Assembly (NCBI GenBank): GCA_047967505.1
Contig: CM106538.1
From: Dipteris shenzhenensis
Lineage: Eukaryota > Polypodiophyta > Polypodiopsida > Gleicheniales
Reading direction: 5' to 3' (one strand)
DNA length: 64,000 nucleotides
A program made the translations under genes and the position numbers. The notes under the pieces are model-generated. The model saw nothing but the letters and a program-made list of their open reading frames with translations, had not been told where the DNA came from and did no database searches. Below are positions 1 through 12,400 of the stretch, piece by piece (within the stretch, counting starts at the first letter, position 1; each line of letters begins with the position of its first letter).

Positions 1-359
1 ATACAAGGAATTTCACATTACAAAGGCGTCAAAGATTTTGGGTGTCCATAGAAGGAATTTTTACTATACAAAATCTCGTTTGTTGGTCGAAGATCAAGGA
101 ATGTTGTTGCTATCCATGTGCCAAAGATGACAATGATGATGTAGCACCATTCATAGGAGGTTAAGATATTGTCTTTGCATTTTGACTCCGGAGACAAGGG
201 TGTCTCCCAATAAGAAATATGTATGTCGAAAGAGGTTAGGAAAAAAAAGTTGCGTGAAGCATCCTATACACCGTCTTGAGGAACCTCACGTCAGTGCACT
301 CACTACTTTGTAGCTCTCATGGGACTTCTATTGGGTACTTCCATTGACAAAATAGTGCT
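1..359. other. Unassigned flank
   Basis: No open reading frame, RNA gene or repeat I can name is visible. The sequence is AT-rich and merges into the degenerate tandem repeats that follow. Confidence 0.4.
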
Positions 360-369
360 TTACACATTC

Positions 370-1680
370 ACTATCCCCCCATAAATTCTATGGATTTTTG
401 GATTGCTTTGGATTGAGGTGCTTTTGACTGCTTTGAAAATGTTGCTACTAGGGGCCATAATGAAGATCACATGCAATAAAGCTACCAATTCTTGGTGTTT
501 TTGAATGCTTTGGAACTGCTTGGGGTCATGTGGACTCCCCTTGTTTGAGAGCGCTCTTTTAGAATGATTTGTGGCTAGAGCTATGATAAAGTGCTTTGAG
601 GATGTCTGAGACTGCTTTGAGAATGCTTTGCTAGGTTGGAGCCATGATAAACTACTTTGATACTGATTTGAAAATTCTTTGTGGCTGAATCCATTATAAA
701 CTACTTTGTGATGGATTGGATCCATGGTGAACTGCACTTTGTGGCTGAATCCATTATAAACTACTTTGTGATTGGATCCATGGTGAACTGCACTGAGATT
801 GTTTTCAAATTGCTTTCTTAATGTTTTCACATTGTTTTTTAAATGCTTTTTGAGTATTTGAGAGTAGTTTCAAACTGCATTGTGGTGGCTGGAGCCTTGA
901 TAAAGTGCTTTGAGGCTATTTGAGATTGCTTTGAGAATGCTTTGTGGGGCTAGAGCCATGATAAATGGCTTTGAGACTATTTGAGGCTGCTTTGAAAATG
1001 CTTTGTTGTTGGAGCCCTAATAAATTGCTTTGTGACTGATTGGATCCATGAGGAGCTGCACTGAGAGCGTTTTCAGATTGCTTTCTGATTGTTGGACCTT
1101 TCTGAATGTTTTCAGATTGCTTTTTGACTGGTTGTGGAGCCATGATGAACTACTTTGAGCATGCATTGAGACTGCTTTTTGGCTGGTTGTGAAGCCACAA
1201 TGAACTACTTTGAGACTATTTTCTGACTTCCTTTTGATTGTTTGGAGCCATGATGAACTGCTAATTTGAGAGCATCTTTAAAAAATTGCTTTGAGACTAC
1301 TTTGAGTAACAACTTTGAGTATCTGCTTTGTGACTGCTTTTAGTAACTACCTTAAGACTGCTCACAATGCACAAAGGGGGCACACAATGATATGATAGTC
1401 TTGCACACAAAGAAACCTATGGGATGGCATGATGAACTACTTTAAGAGTTGTTTCAGATTGCTTCTTGACTAGTTAGAGACACCATGAACTGCTATGAGA
1501 GTGTTTCAGACAATTGCTTTGAAACTTCTTTGAGTAACTACTTTGTGACTGCTTTCAATAACTACTTTGAGGCTACTCACAATATGCACATAGGGGGCAC
1601 AAAGTGATATGATATTTTTGGCCACAAAGAAACCTATGGGATGGCATGATGAACTACTTTGAGAGTTATTTCAAATTTCC
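370..1680. repeat. Degenerate tandem repeat (GCTTTGAGA/ACTACTTTGAG type)
   Basis: Variants of short phrases such as ACTACTTTGAGA, TGCTTTGTGGCTGGAGCC and ATGATAAACTGC recur dozens of times with irregular spacing. A larger unit ending in CTATGGGATGGCATGATGAAC occurs near 1420 and 1635. Apparent peptides from this stretch are translated repeat. The array originally continued past 1694, because the solo LTR at 1695-2334 sits inside one of its units. Confidence 0.8.
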
Positions 1681-1694
1681 TTTTAGTGGGTAGA

Positions 1695-2334
1695 TGTTAC
1701 ATATGCTCAATGCCCCACCCTCTTGGTAACCACCAGTGATCCAAGGTGCTCAAGTTGTAAGGCCTCCATATGAGGAGAAGCCATGTGTGGCCTGGGACAC
1801 TGGATGGATCTTGACTTGCATGTCAGATGAGGTCTATCAATGAGACTGTTGATGGTAGAAAGGTGATTGTGTGGGAGCCCCTTATTCTTGCTGGGGCTTG
1901 GGGGCCAGCTGGCCCCTTGCTAGGCAGCCCCCCTAATGGGGGTTCGAGGGCGGGAGCCCTCGAGGCGACAATATAGGAAATATTCCTTGAATATTCCATG
2001 GACGACTAGTTGGTTCCACCGACTGGGTTGACTGGTCGGCTCCACTGACTAGGTTGACTCCACCGACTACGTTGATCTGACTACCGCCCTCATAGCTATA
2101 AAGAGGCGACCTCCCCAATCCATTGTATCAGATCAATTCAGATCTTTCAGCTAGTAGCTCTTCACTAGTATCTGTCTAGATCGCCATCTAAGCTCCACTG
2201 TGGGAGCGCACGAGTGGACGGAGCCATCATCTATACTACATCAGTATTGAAGGAAAAGTTTGTTCCTCTCCAGTTTGCTATGTACTCTCTATTCTTTGTT
2301 CAGTTTCTATTTCGCTGTGCCATGTAATTTAATA
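1695..2334 (+). mobile_element. Solo LTR (family 1), 640 bp
   Basis: The segment starts TGTTA and ends TAATA (a decayed TAACA), and is flanked on both sides by GTAGA (1690-1694 and 2335-2339), a 5-bp target duplication typical of LTR retrotransposons. Removing it restores a tandem-repeat unit like the one at 1440-1500. A TATAAA box lies near 2097. A diverged copy with the same beginning (CTCAATGCCCCACCC) and the same downstream block (CATCTAAGCTCCACT) is at 55832-56452. No primer site or internal region follows, so this is a recombined solo LTR. Confidence 0.85.
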
Positions 2335-2339
2335 GTAGA

Positions 2340-2757
2340 GACATCATGGACTGCTATGAGAGTGTTTTTAGACAGTTGGTTTGAGATTGCTTTGAGAGGG
2401 CATGGCAAGAGAAATAGGGGTCGTATGCTTGTTCGCCACCCAAACGTAGAGGAAAAAATATTTTCTCTAATTGATCACTTGGATGCTGAACTTAAAATTG
2501 TTGTACAGGAATTGGAGAGGGTAAACGCTTCATTAATAGATGCAATGGCTAGGAAGAGGAGTTGGGAAAGTGTAAGTGTAGTTGTGAAGCAACTTAGAGT
2601 AGAGAAGGAGGGAGCAGACATTGAACTGCGATCCTTGCAGCTAGACTCTCTAGATACAAAGAGGATGTTTGAGCTAAAATTGACAATTAAACATCTCTCT
2701 AAGACCTTGGCATGCTTGGACACCAGACATGCTGAGAACGACTTGTTTGATGCCTAG
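2340..2757 (+). CDS. Unrecognised coiled-coil-like ORF fragment
   Basis: Reading open for about 120 codons from near 2390 to a stop at 2755. The peptide is rich in Leu, Glu, Lys and Arg with heptad-like spacing, contains EEKIFSLIDHLDAELK and LRVEKEGADIELRSLQL, and ends ENDLFDA. The apparent upstream part of the same frame runs through the solo LTR and the tandem repeat and is not real. TAG at the end is followed directly by GTATGT, so a splice donor could overlap the stop. I cannot name the family. It may be a tail exon of a host gene or of a transposon accessory protein; the absence of stops argues that it was coding recently. Confidence 0.35.
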
Positions 2758-2759
2758 GT

Positions 2760-3420
2760 ATGTGCATCTAACTTTAACTATCACTAGTCCCATCTTGAGT
2801 TGCATTTGCATATATTCATTAAATAATTCTAAGACTTGGTCCATGTTGTATCATGATTACAAGCTGTAGTTGACCTGCCGCTCAAAGCATTTGTCAGAGT
2901 TGGGAGGCCAACATGCTCTAACTTTGCAGATGCCACATGACTTGAAGAGCAAGGGCATATGCACAGTTTGTACCTACCCCTCCTCATACCCAACGTGCAG
3001 TAAAGGGACAAATCAATGTTGTAGGGTGGTGCATAGGTTGTGGGATGGTCCTTGAGCATGACAACACCATGATATTAGTAAGCTTTCCATGCAAACATAG
3101 CTACCATGTTCTATGATTTGCCACAACTTGCTCCAATGTCTCATCATGCAGGGCTTCCGGTTGTACCTATGTAATTGATGATGGTGTGAAGACCATGGCA
3201 GGGATATTTGTGGACAATGATACCTAAAACCCTCTTGTTGGTATGCAATCTGCAACAACAACTCTTGACAAGGATCTTTTTGGTAAGAAGCATGGTCTAA
3301 GGTTGAATGTCTCAAGTTTGCTAATAGGATCAAATTCAACATACCTATGTTTTGAGCACATATGTGATATTACCTCACTTATGTGTTAGCATATCTATCA
3401 CATATCTGTCAAAATATATG
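2760..3420. other. Unassigned stretch downstream of the coiled-coil ORF
   Basis: Several short open frames occur, one with clustered cysteines near 2950-3030, but no domain is recognisable. It could hold decayed exons of the ORF to its left; nothing in the sequence settles this. Confidence 0.3.
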
Positions 3421-4333
3421 TTAGCATGTCAGTTAGTGATACCTTGACATTTTCTACTCATCAATGACCTCATGCCAAAGCAGATTTAGGGCATGTTCTC
3501 CCTTACATGTGGTGATGTGGTGAGTTGTTTGGAGAGGTTTGTGGGCAGGCACATGGCCTGTAACATGCTCTAGAAAAGGCGCTATGGATGAAGGGATAGC
3601 AACACATGTGTCGGCCTGATTAGACAGGCTAGTTGGGCCTAGGTATAGCCTACCAACAACCATGCCTATTTATAGGCTAGGTAGTACAAGTCTGTACTAT
3701 TTATAGGCTGGGTAGTATAAGGCTATGCTTTGCATGGAAGTGTGGGCCAAAAGCCCTTTGTTTTGTGTGCCCTTTTGGGGTGGTTTTGCAATAGGTTGGT
3801 TGGCTTGTTTTGGGATAGCAAGAAGCATGCTACTGGTTTGTTTTTGGAGGAGGCCCTTGGGCCTATAAAATATGGCCCTTGAGGCCTCATTTTAGAGGCC
3901 TCATTTCATCATCACTTGGAGTATTCAATACACGTCATATAGGAGTAGGAGTTAGGGCTTCCTTGGGCCTACTACTAGAGACCTAGAGGAGCTGTGGATT
4001 GAGCTAGTAGGTACTGCCCACCTAGGCTAGATTCCAAATAGCAAGCTATAGGGATCCTTTGGACAGAGAGTCTACATATTCTTAGTGGAGAACGTAGGCT
4101 AAGAGATATAGAGATGCTACGAATTTAGCAAGAGAACCTTTTGGTATTATATCTTGTCTAGTTTGTGGACAGACAAAAATATAAAGTGTTTCTTCTATAT
4201 TTTTCTCTGAGCATTGTCTATTTGGTAGTCTGCACTCACACATGAATGTTGTGAGGTACACAGATTTGATGAAGCATTGATTCCATAGTGAAAACTTCTG
4301 CATGTAATTCCTGGGCTAACTATCACTCTTCCA
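3420..4333 (+). mobile_element. LTR-like sequence (family 2), boundaries approximate
   Basis: A core-promoter-like TATAAAATATGG near 3866 is followed by blocks shared with 30720-31376: GACAGAGAGTCTACAT, GGAGAACG, a CATTGTCTATTTG block and a terminal GGGCTA..CTATCA. Matching order over several hundred bases marks two copies of one LTR-like repeat. The right end at the CTATCA block is supported by both copies; the left end is a guess. No primer site follows, so it is a solo or fragmentary LTR. Confidence 0.5.
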
Positions 4334-4516
4334 TTGCGAGATACCCTCTATGGAGAGAGGTCACTCTTCTAACACAGACATGAGCAAAAAATCTTCAAAG
4401 ATTTTGAGGAAACTCATGATATTATCCTCCTTTCCAAGTAACAAATTTGTATTGTCATCCAAAAAAAATTGCGAGTAAAAATTTGACCCATCTGGCATAG
4501 GGAGGCCTCTATATTC

Positions 4517-4660
4517 TGTTAGAGATATATATAGCTTGCCCTAACTTAGCCTAGTCCTCAACTATATATATGCCTATGATCTATGAATAGAATCACTTCC
4601 TTGGGAGCAACTCTTGTATCCGTATCTCTCCTCTTTCTCTTCCTCTCAACATGGTATCAG
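4517..4660 (+). mobile_element. Very short LTR (135 bp) plus tRNA-Met primer site
   Basis: The LTR runs from TGTTAGAG to CTCAACA (4517-4651) and is followed immediately by TGGTATCAG (4652-4660), the standard plant initiator-Met primer-binding motif. A related short LTR lies in reverse at 13907-14018. An LTR this small is typical of TRIM or SMART non-autonomous elements, though a Ty1 element with tiny LTRs is possible. No matching 3' LTR and no gag is visible downstream, so the rest of the element is lost or too diverged to see. Confidence 0.7.
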
Positions 4661-6416
4661 AACTTTGCTACGCTGCTGTAGCATGATTATGAGGAGAAAG
4701 AGACATGTTTTTAGTCAATCTGGCAACCTGATGATTCACAAAACGTTTTTTTCTGATCGTTTTGACTACTTGATTGCTAGGTTTTGAGTTGATATGCAAA
4801 AGTTATCAAATATGCATTTATTGCAAATCAGCACTGTGGTCATGATTGATGGAAATGGCTCACGACGATTAGTTCGAAATGTATGTGCCGGTTATTTTGT
4901 CTGGTTGGATCACTATATTCCAATTTCAGGTAAGAAAGTTATGGTTATTTCTTTTTGCTGCCTGCTGTAAACTGGTAGAAGTATGTTTGGACTAGAAGAT
5001 GAACACCCATAATCAGAGAGGGCTTGATCTAGGACATGAGGATGGAAAAGGTTCATACTTTTATAGAATCAACAATATTTGAAGCAAAAGCAAAAGCAAA
5101 GAATAAATCCCGAATAAATAGACTTAATGATAAGAAGCTTCCTGATATGGTGTGGCCCTCCCGCTTTCAGTATCCACGAGTTGATCACACCATCTTGCAC
5201 TCATTATTTGCATTCCTTTTGATTTTAACACACTGGCATATCATGCTTTTACGATCCCACATGGAGAAATAAGATGCTCAATCACATAAAGCAACCTTCT
5301 ATAGCTATAGGACTATATAAAAATTTAGATGAAGAGGAGACCCAACACCCACCGGTCATATCCATAAAAACCAAGAGTGAAGGATCGTTGTTGTAAGCAT
5401 AGTTAATCTTTAGGGATCAAGATCTTATCTAATCAATACCAAGTACAGTCTCAATCTTGCCATTACGAGTAAGGCAACCCAATCTACATGCTTTGTAGTA
5501 ATAATTATATACATTCAACAGACGAATGTGACACATATTTATCTAGCATTCACGATGGACACATATGGATTACTTATTGAGTACTAATTTGGACATGGTC
5601 ATATTGCATACACATTTGGACATGGCAAGGTTCAACGTCTTTTAGATGAACACATATGGATTTCTTCTTGAGTACTCATTTGGACATGGCACATATGGAT
5701 TATTTATTAACTTGTACTCATTTGGATGTGGCACATATGCATTACTATTGAATACTTGTTTGGATGTGATCACCATTCTCGGATGCCCATTTTCTTGGTT
5801 ACTTTTTGATTATTTATTAAGTACTCGTTTGGATGTGGCACATAAGGATTACTATTGATTTGAGTACTTGTTTGGATGTGATCACCATTCCTAGATGCCC
5901 ATTTTCTTGGTTACTTCTGGATGTTCTTTGTAATCTCAGCTGCTCGTCCAGATGTTGTTTGGTAGTTTCGGATGTGAAGAGGTTGTTATTTCATTCTCGC
6001 TATGATTAAGTAAGCTGTGTCTAATCCACACTAGCTTGCCTCTTGTCATACGTGTGTGGCTTATGCTTGTTGTATTTCTGATTGTTCAGTGCTTTCGATG
6101 AGGAGTTTGTTGTTTCATTTCCACCTATGATTATGTAAGTTGTGTCTAATCCACACTAGCTTGCCTCTTGTCATACATGCGTGGATTATGCTCGTATTTT
6201 TGGTTGTTTAGTACTTCTGGCTACCCAGTTGTTTGGTACTTCTGGGATGCCCAATTGTTCGATACTTCTAGATGTTCGGATGCTCGTTGTGTTTCTGGAT
6301 TATTGGTTCTTGATTTGCAGGATCACTATGGGCCTTGCTATGGCTTTCTGACACTACCCAAGAGAAATTTCAGCCCTGGCTTTGTGGACATCTTAAATCG
6401 CCCCTCCATACTCATC
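4661..6416. other. Non-coding stretch with local tandem duplications
   Basis: No recognisable gene. Between 5560 and 5910 phrases such as TTTGGATGTGATCACCATTC and GGCACATATGGATTA recur, with about 115 bp between the best copies (near 5759 and 5874). Between 5985 and 6190 a second duplication repeats GTGTCTAATCCACACTAGC with a period near 125 bp. The rest is unassigned. Confidence 0.5.
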
Positions 6417-6529
6417 CATTACAAGGCATAGGTCCTTTTCTGACGAAAATACCGACCTTTTTTACACTAAAAGACTTTTTTTTGATGGGCGCAAAGGTCA
6501 TTATTTACGTCGCAATAAGCATTGAGAAA

Positions 6530-6620
6530 GAACGATCGCTATATAAGCGTCGCTATATAGTGACACTAGTAAACATCATTATATAGCGACACTGGTAAAC
6601 GTCGCTATATAGCGACGATT
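6530..6620. repeat. Left subterminal palindrome array of CACTA copy C
   Basis: Four to five copies or near-copies of TCGCTATATAGCGA, separated by ACACTGGTAAACG-type spacers. In En/Spm elements subterminal repeats bind TNPA-like protein; here the motif is a self-complementary 14-mer. The same motif occurs at the other end and in copy D. Confidence 0.85.
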
Positions 6621-6911
6621 AATAGAAGCTTTAAAAAAACATTATGAGGCTAAACAGGGCCATAGCAAGCCCAGTTTTGCCCCAGTAATGTTTTTTATTT
6701 AGTTATTCCAAAAGAATGTTTTTAATTATAAAATTTTCCTTGTTGAAAGGGTGATACAAAATCGCTCAAATGAACCGAGTGAAAGAAGCATATAGATGTC
6801 GAAGATATATAACATTTTTTATTACAAAATTACCCTTTTAAAAAGGGTGATACAAAATCGATCAAACGAGCCGATATACAAAAGCATATACATGGCGAAG
6901 TATATGCAACC

Positions 6912-6940
<29 letters not shown>

Positions 6941-6943
<3 letters not shown>

Positions 6944-8312
6944 TTGCTCATCCGAATCATCATCACCATCTTTGTCCTCGTCTTGCTAGCTTGATGCTTG
7001 GCCCTCATGAGCTACGTTTGCTCCTTGGCCCTCGTGAGCTGCGCCTGATCCCTAGCCCTCGTTGAAGCTGTGTAAGCCTGATCCCTCATCATCACCACTC
7101 ACCTCTACTGATGGGACGTTCGAGCTTTGATTCTAAGAGTGAAACCATATTAATTGGAAATTAGATTGGAACTTAAAGAATAAAATAGTTTAAAAAGTGA
7201 GATTACAAGTAGGAGTAGACTTATACCGTGCGAGCAACCACCTCAGCCCAATCGACTGTCGCTCCTAGTGCCTCCTGCTCAATAAACCACGGCTTTGTTC
7301 CTACATGAAACGCACGTCTCGTCTCTACGTCTGTAGGAAGGCGACCCATTGTAGCTTGTTGTGGGCCTAAATTACGAGAGTTAGATAAAGTGCATGCAAT
7401 ATGTAGTAAAACAAATAGAACAATACATTAAATGAGAAGAAGTAGACTTACCCCGGTTGCCTCGAATGCCAACCGTCTGCCTGCACCAAAGTGCGAAGTA
7501 CCTACGGAGTCCAGTTGTCTCCTCGCAGCCCTCCTCTAGCCCTCGAACATTTCGGGATGGTCCCTATTCTGCTTCTTGAAAAAATTCCAATCAGCTTTGT
7601 CTGCCCAACTGGGTTTAGTTTTCCCCTTTGCGATGGACGTACGCAAGGTTGACCTACGATGCTTCAAGACCAAACCCATGCGCTCTCGCATATAATTCTC
7701 ATTGAACTCCCAATTTAGGAAATCAGGATATTTTCTTTTCAATTCATCGATGACTACCTACTTCTTTTGGTCATCTTGGTATCACCAGTTAGTAGCTATG
7801 CTACTCTTGAAGTGGTGGCTCATCAACCGCCTCATGGTGGCCATCACTGCTGTGCCCTTTTTATCTTCCATTATCTCTCCAACAACTGTGATTTGATAGG
7901 ATAGGTCCTTGACTGGGTAAGGAGGACTCATGGTAGTGGCAGAGTCAAAGGGAGTGGTGTTTGTATAAGCACTTCTAGAGCAAGGAGTAGCAGTGGGAGT
8001 AGGAGAGTGCAAGGGACCTAACTGGTACTGGGTCTTGGGACCAAAGGGTGACCTGTAGGGATGTGAGTGTGTTGACTCATCTACATCTCCCGAGTTAGCA
8101 CAACATAAGCAACCCCTGCTACTCTTCCTTCCCTTACGATGGGCATGCCCAGGTGATGACCCCTCAATCAAAGGGGCTAGAGGGGACGGTTGGACAGTAG
8201 GTCCAGCCATCGCTGTAGGAGAGAGATTTGTTGAGATCCTCTGGGATAGTAGAGGGAAGAATCTCGCTGCCTCCTCATCGGTCATCTATGCGACAAACTC
8301 ATCGGAACTCAT
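6941..8312 (-). pseudogene. TNPA-like (Ptta/En/Spm plant transposase family) gene of copy C
   Basis: Three exons can be read on the minus strand: 8312-7452, 7366-7227 and 7132-6941, joined by GT-AG introns (donors GTAAGTC and GTATAAG). Exon 1 carries a Ser/Pro-rich N-terminus and then the conserved block DWNFFKKQNRDHPEMFEG followed by HFGAGRRLAFEATG. Exon 2 encodes PTDVETRRAFHVGTK and WFIEQEA. Exon 3 is an acidic tail with DEDKDGDDDSDEQ. This order is that of the plant Ptta/En/Spm second protein, which binds subterminal repeats. A TAG at codon 9 (restart Met at 8285) and stops near 7755-7780 break the frame. Copy D has the same gene and copies A and B a related one. Confidence 0.7.
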
Positions 8313-9480
8313 TGTTGCCAGAAGAGAGAAAAGGAGGAGAAAAGTAGCTCATGGGTGGCTATTTTTTGGATCTTAATAGATTTTCTTGCAGCTCATGTTG
8401 TGATTTTGGAAGTGTGCAGATGGAAGGGACGAGTGGAAGCTCGTTAGATGATGTGCCAATGCCTAGGAGCACAGAGTCACTTACAGATGTATGGGGAGGA
8501 GCCCAAATCAATACCCACCGTTGGTGTTGCACGTGGTGATGGATCATCGGTAAGTCAATGCTATTTGAGTTTGTGATTAATATTGGATGCCATTATGACA
8601 TGAAACCTTGAGACAAGATCTTATATTTACATGAAATCTTGAGACAAGATGAGGAGGGTGGCAAGGGTACGCATATACCTTTCCACTTTGAGCAAGACTA
8701 TAGTCTCCTAGATGTGCCAGATGATGAGATGAGGGTATGGTGGACATGATGGATTCTATTTTTAGGGGCACTACATCACATGTACACATGATGTAAGAGT
8801 CTAAGGTCAATATGCGAGACTTGCAATCAACACAGTTGTATGAGGGTGCTAGGATGTCTAAACTACGGGCCTGTCTCTCAATCTTGAATCTACAAGCAAA
8901 CTATGGGTGGTTAAATACAAGTGTCTCGACCTTAATGAGGTTAGCTCCCGCATTAATTTGACTCATTATTTGGATATTGTTTGTTTTGAGAACATCATGT
9001 ATGTTTGAGAATCATCATTATTTGAAGCCTATGTATGTTTGAATTGTGACTCTCTTTTATCCTCTCTTTTTGTCTCTTTTTCTCTCTTATCTCCTCTTTT
9101 CATCTCTTTTCCTCTCTTTTCTCCTCTCTTTCCTTCTCTTTTTTTCTCTTTTGTCCCCACTTTTTCTCTTTTTACTCTCTCTTCTTTTCTCTCTTATCTC
9201 CTCTCTTTTTCTGTCTTTTTTCTCCTTTTTCTCCTCTCTTTTTCTCTCTTTTTTCTCCTCTCTTTTCCTCTCTTTTCCTCTCTCTTTCCTTCTCTTTTTT
9301 CCCAAGTGAAGCTTTAATAGCCTACCATTGAGCAAACAAATACAGACTTCTGTCACTCTAATTCAAAGAATGCAGGAGTCTGTAAATGTTTGCTCAATGT
9401 TAGGTATTCTAAGATGTAGGATTAGTGACATGACTTCTTTGTTGTTTTGAGAATCATCATTATTCGAAGCCTATGTATGT
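8313..9480. promoter_or_regulatory. Divergent intergenic region of copy C with polypyrimidine tract
   Basis: Lies between the two divergent transposon genes and probably holds both promoters and 5' exons of the TNP2 gene: an acceptor-like TTTCTTGCAG near 8391 and a donor-like CGGTAAGTC at 8549 bracket a possible exon. From about 9050 to 9305 one strand is almost pure pyrimidine (CTCTTTT-type repeats). The Ser/Phe/Leu-only peptides from it are artefacts. Confidence 0.5.
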
Positions 9481-12400
9481 TTGAATTGTGATAGGTTGCT
9501 CCAGAAGATGTTGCTTGCACCAAATACCATGCCTGCATCAAGAGATGAAGCGAAGAAGATGCTAACAACAGTGGGTATGGATTATGATACCATCCATGCT
9601 TGCCATAATGATTGTATTCTCTTTCGTCGTCATGAGCATGGAGATTTGGCTAGTTGTTCGAAGTGTGGGGAACAATGATATAGAGATGATTTGCAAGATA
9701 CCAGTAAAGGTCTTGAGACACTTTCCCATCATTGCAAAGAATACAACACTTGTTCTGATGCAAATTTATAGTGGAGTTGATGACTTGGCATGCATCTCAT
9801 CGGTCCATTGATGACATATTGAGAATTCCCATAGACAATCAATCGCCGGACTTTGCACATAGACAATCAATCGCCGGACTTTGCGAGGGAGCCACACAAC
9901 TTACATCTTGGGCTCACCATGGACGGCGTGAATCCTTTCGGGTTACGCTCGACATCTTGGTCGACATGGCCCGTAGTCTTGGTGAATTACAATATCCCAC
10001 CATGGCTAGCAATAAAGAAGGGACACCTCATACTTGCACTAATTGTGCCAGGGAAGTACACGGCCAAAAATATGGACGTGTACATGGCACCTTTGATAGA
10101 GGAGTTACAAATCTTATGGAGAGGAGTGTGGGTCTTTGATATTTCCAAAGCTCCTAGACATACCAATGATATTTTGGTTAGGGGTATCTTGATGTGGACC
10201 ATGCATGAGTACCCAGGATATGGAGTGTGCGTAGGTACGTGGTTGTGTCTTTACATGTATAATATAGGATTATGCTTTTATGACTCTCTTTTGCATGCAT
10301 GTCTTATACTAACACATTCATGCACGCATGCAGGACTTGTTACAAGTGGGTACCATGCTTGTCCTATTTGTGGACCGGGTTTGAAGTCGCTTGCATAATA
10401 CTCCAAACATATGAGGAAAAATGTTTATGAAGGTCATGCTCGATACCTTCCACTAGACCATCTCGTGCGTGGAGGTCAGCTTGATCCACCACCACCATAT
10501 TTAAAGGCAAGTGACTGGATTCAGGCTTGGAGGGCGAATGGAGAGGAACCTCCTTGTGGTATGAAGAGGCTATTGATCTTTCACGAGCTTCCTTATTGGG
10601 TTCAGTTACAAATAAATCATCTCTTGGATCCGATGCATATCTTCAAGAATGTGGGAGCTACTGTTTGGGAACACTTGGTTGGTTCCAAAGACTTGAGAGG
10701 AGTGCGAGAAGACTTGCATGCTATGAATAGGATGTCTCATTTGTGGCCCCAAGTGCATGCTTCGGGAAAAGTTATCCTCCCAAAAGCAACATGGATCCTC
10801 TTCACAAGAGAGAAGGCAGCGGTCAAGGCGGACATTGCCTCTTTTCAAACACCCACAGGGTACATGCATTGCTTGAAAGGAGCATTTTCAAAGGACAATA
10901 AGCTTAGTGGTTTCAAGTCCCATGATTGGCACAAGGTCTTACAATAGCAAGTATTCTAAGCTATAGGATTAGTGTATCGATAATCGTGATGTGTTAGTGG
11001 AATTATGATTATGTTATATTATTGACATGACTTCTTTGTTGCTTTGATAGTTCATCCTCCCAATTATAATAAAAGGTGCTTACAAGAAGATGTTAGAAAT
11101 GATATATTCAAGATCAGTGGTATTGTGAGGTATGCTTACTATCAAATTGCATTGATTGCATTTTCTTCAATTTAATCTAAATAATCTGTAGACTGATTAT
11201 GAATTATCTTTCATGGGCATGTGAAATAGGTGGATATCTCAAAAAGAGATCTCCATATTGAGCATTGAGAAGGCTAGGGTGGAATCCATCGAAGCCGTAT
11301 GCTTGCTCAAGAAGCACTTTCCCTTGAGCATTATGACAACACAAGTGCACTTGCTTGTGCACATAGTTGATGAGGTGGCCATTGTAGGTACTCTTCATAG
11401 TTGGTGGATGTTTTTTCTTGAGTGGTTTATGAAAACTTTGAAGGGATTTGTAAGATAAAAAGCAAGACCAGAAGCAAGCATGGCAGAGGGATGGCTTGTG
11501 CAAGAGTCATTAGTATATATCACAGAGTTTCTTGTATCCACAGATCCTTATATGCCAGAAGCTTGGCATAACAAGGATGATGATCGCATCGTTGGCAAGG
11601 TTCCACAAGGAAAAGGGATTGAAAGAAAGATGAGCGAAGAGCAAATGGAGAAATTCAATAAGTTTTGTATCCTGAATAGCAAGGAGATGCAGAAGTGGAT
11701 TGAGAGATATGAAGTGGCCAAAGTAGAAAGAATAAATGCAAGGACGAGATTCAGAGTAATGTACAGGCGATCACAACCATATCCACAGGATCTCACCCTT
11801 CTCCCCACTCACATGTCGCTTGATTGGCTACAATTGGCTCTACGTAAAGCCGAATGTGATGGAGAGACAATAAACAAGTGCAAGCGAGAGTTATCATCTG
11901 GATGTATGATGCATGTAAGTTTCTTACCTCTTGATGTAATTAAGTACTTATTTGTGGCAATATATGCTATAAAATAGATGCATCTTCATTGTTTTAATGA
12001 TGCTCTTTTGTACTACAAAAAGTATAGTGCATTATGGTCATATGGATGACATTTTTGCATGGAACGCATCGATTCAAAGATAGTCACGTATGATTGTGGA
12101 GTCATGGCTAACTTCACACAAGATAGCCGAGCAAGTGCTTCGGATACCAATCTTCTCTCCTCGCAGTTGGATTATTATGGAACCATACGCAAAATCTATG
12201 AACTTGATTTCAGATGATTTAGTATTTTCATTTTTGATGTAAAATGGTTTAGAACTATTTACAACGGTCCCCATGCAACAATGAGAAAAGACAGTAGCAG
12301 TTTCTTTGCAATAGACTCCACCAAACTTTGGACCAATGAAAGTGATACTTTTGTTGTTTCCAAGCATTGTGAGAAGGTGTATACTAATGATTTAATTAAT

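Noticed and set aside
1933-2118. Minus-strand open frame inside the solo LTR
   Set aside because: Lies within LTR sequence bounded by a target duplication and matches no protein motif.
9039-9356. Three open frames rich in Ser/Phe/Leu or Lys/Arg/Glu
   Set aside because: Translation of a CTCTTTT polypyrimidine tract inside a transposon.
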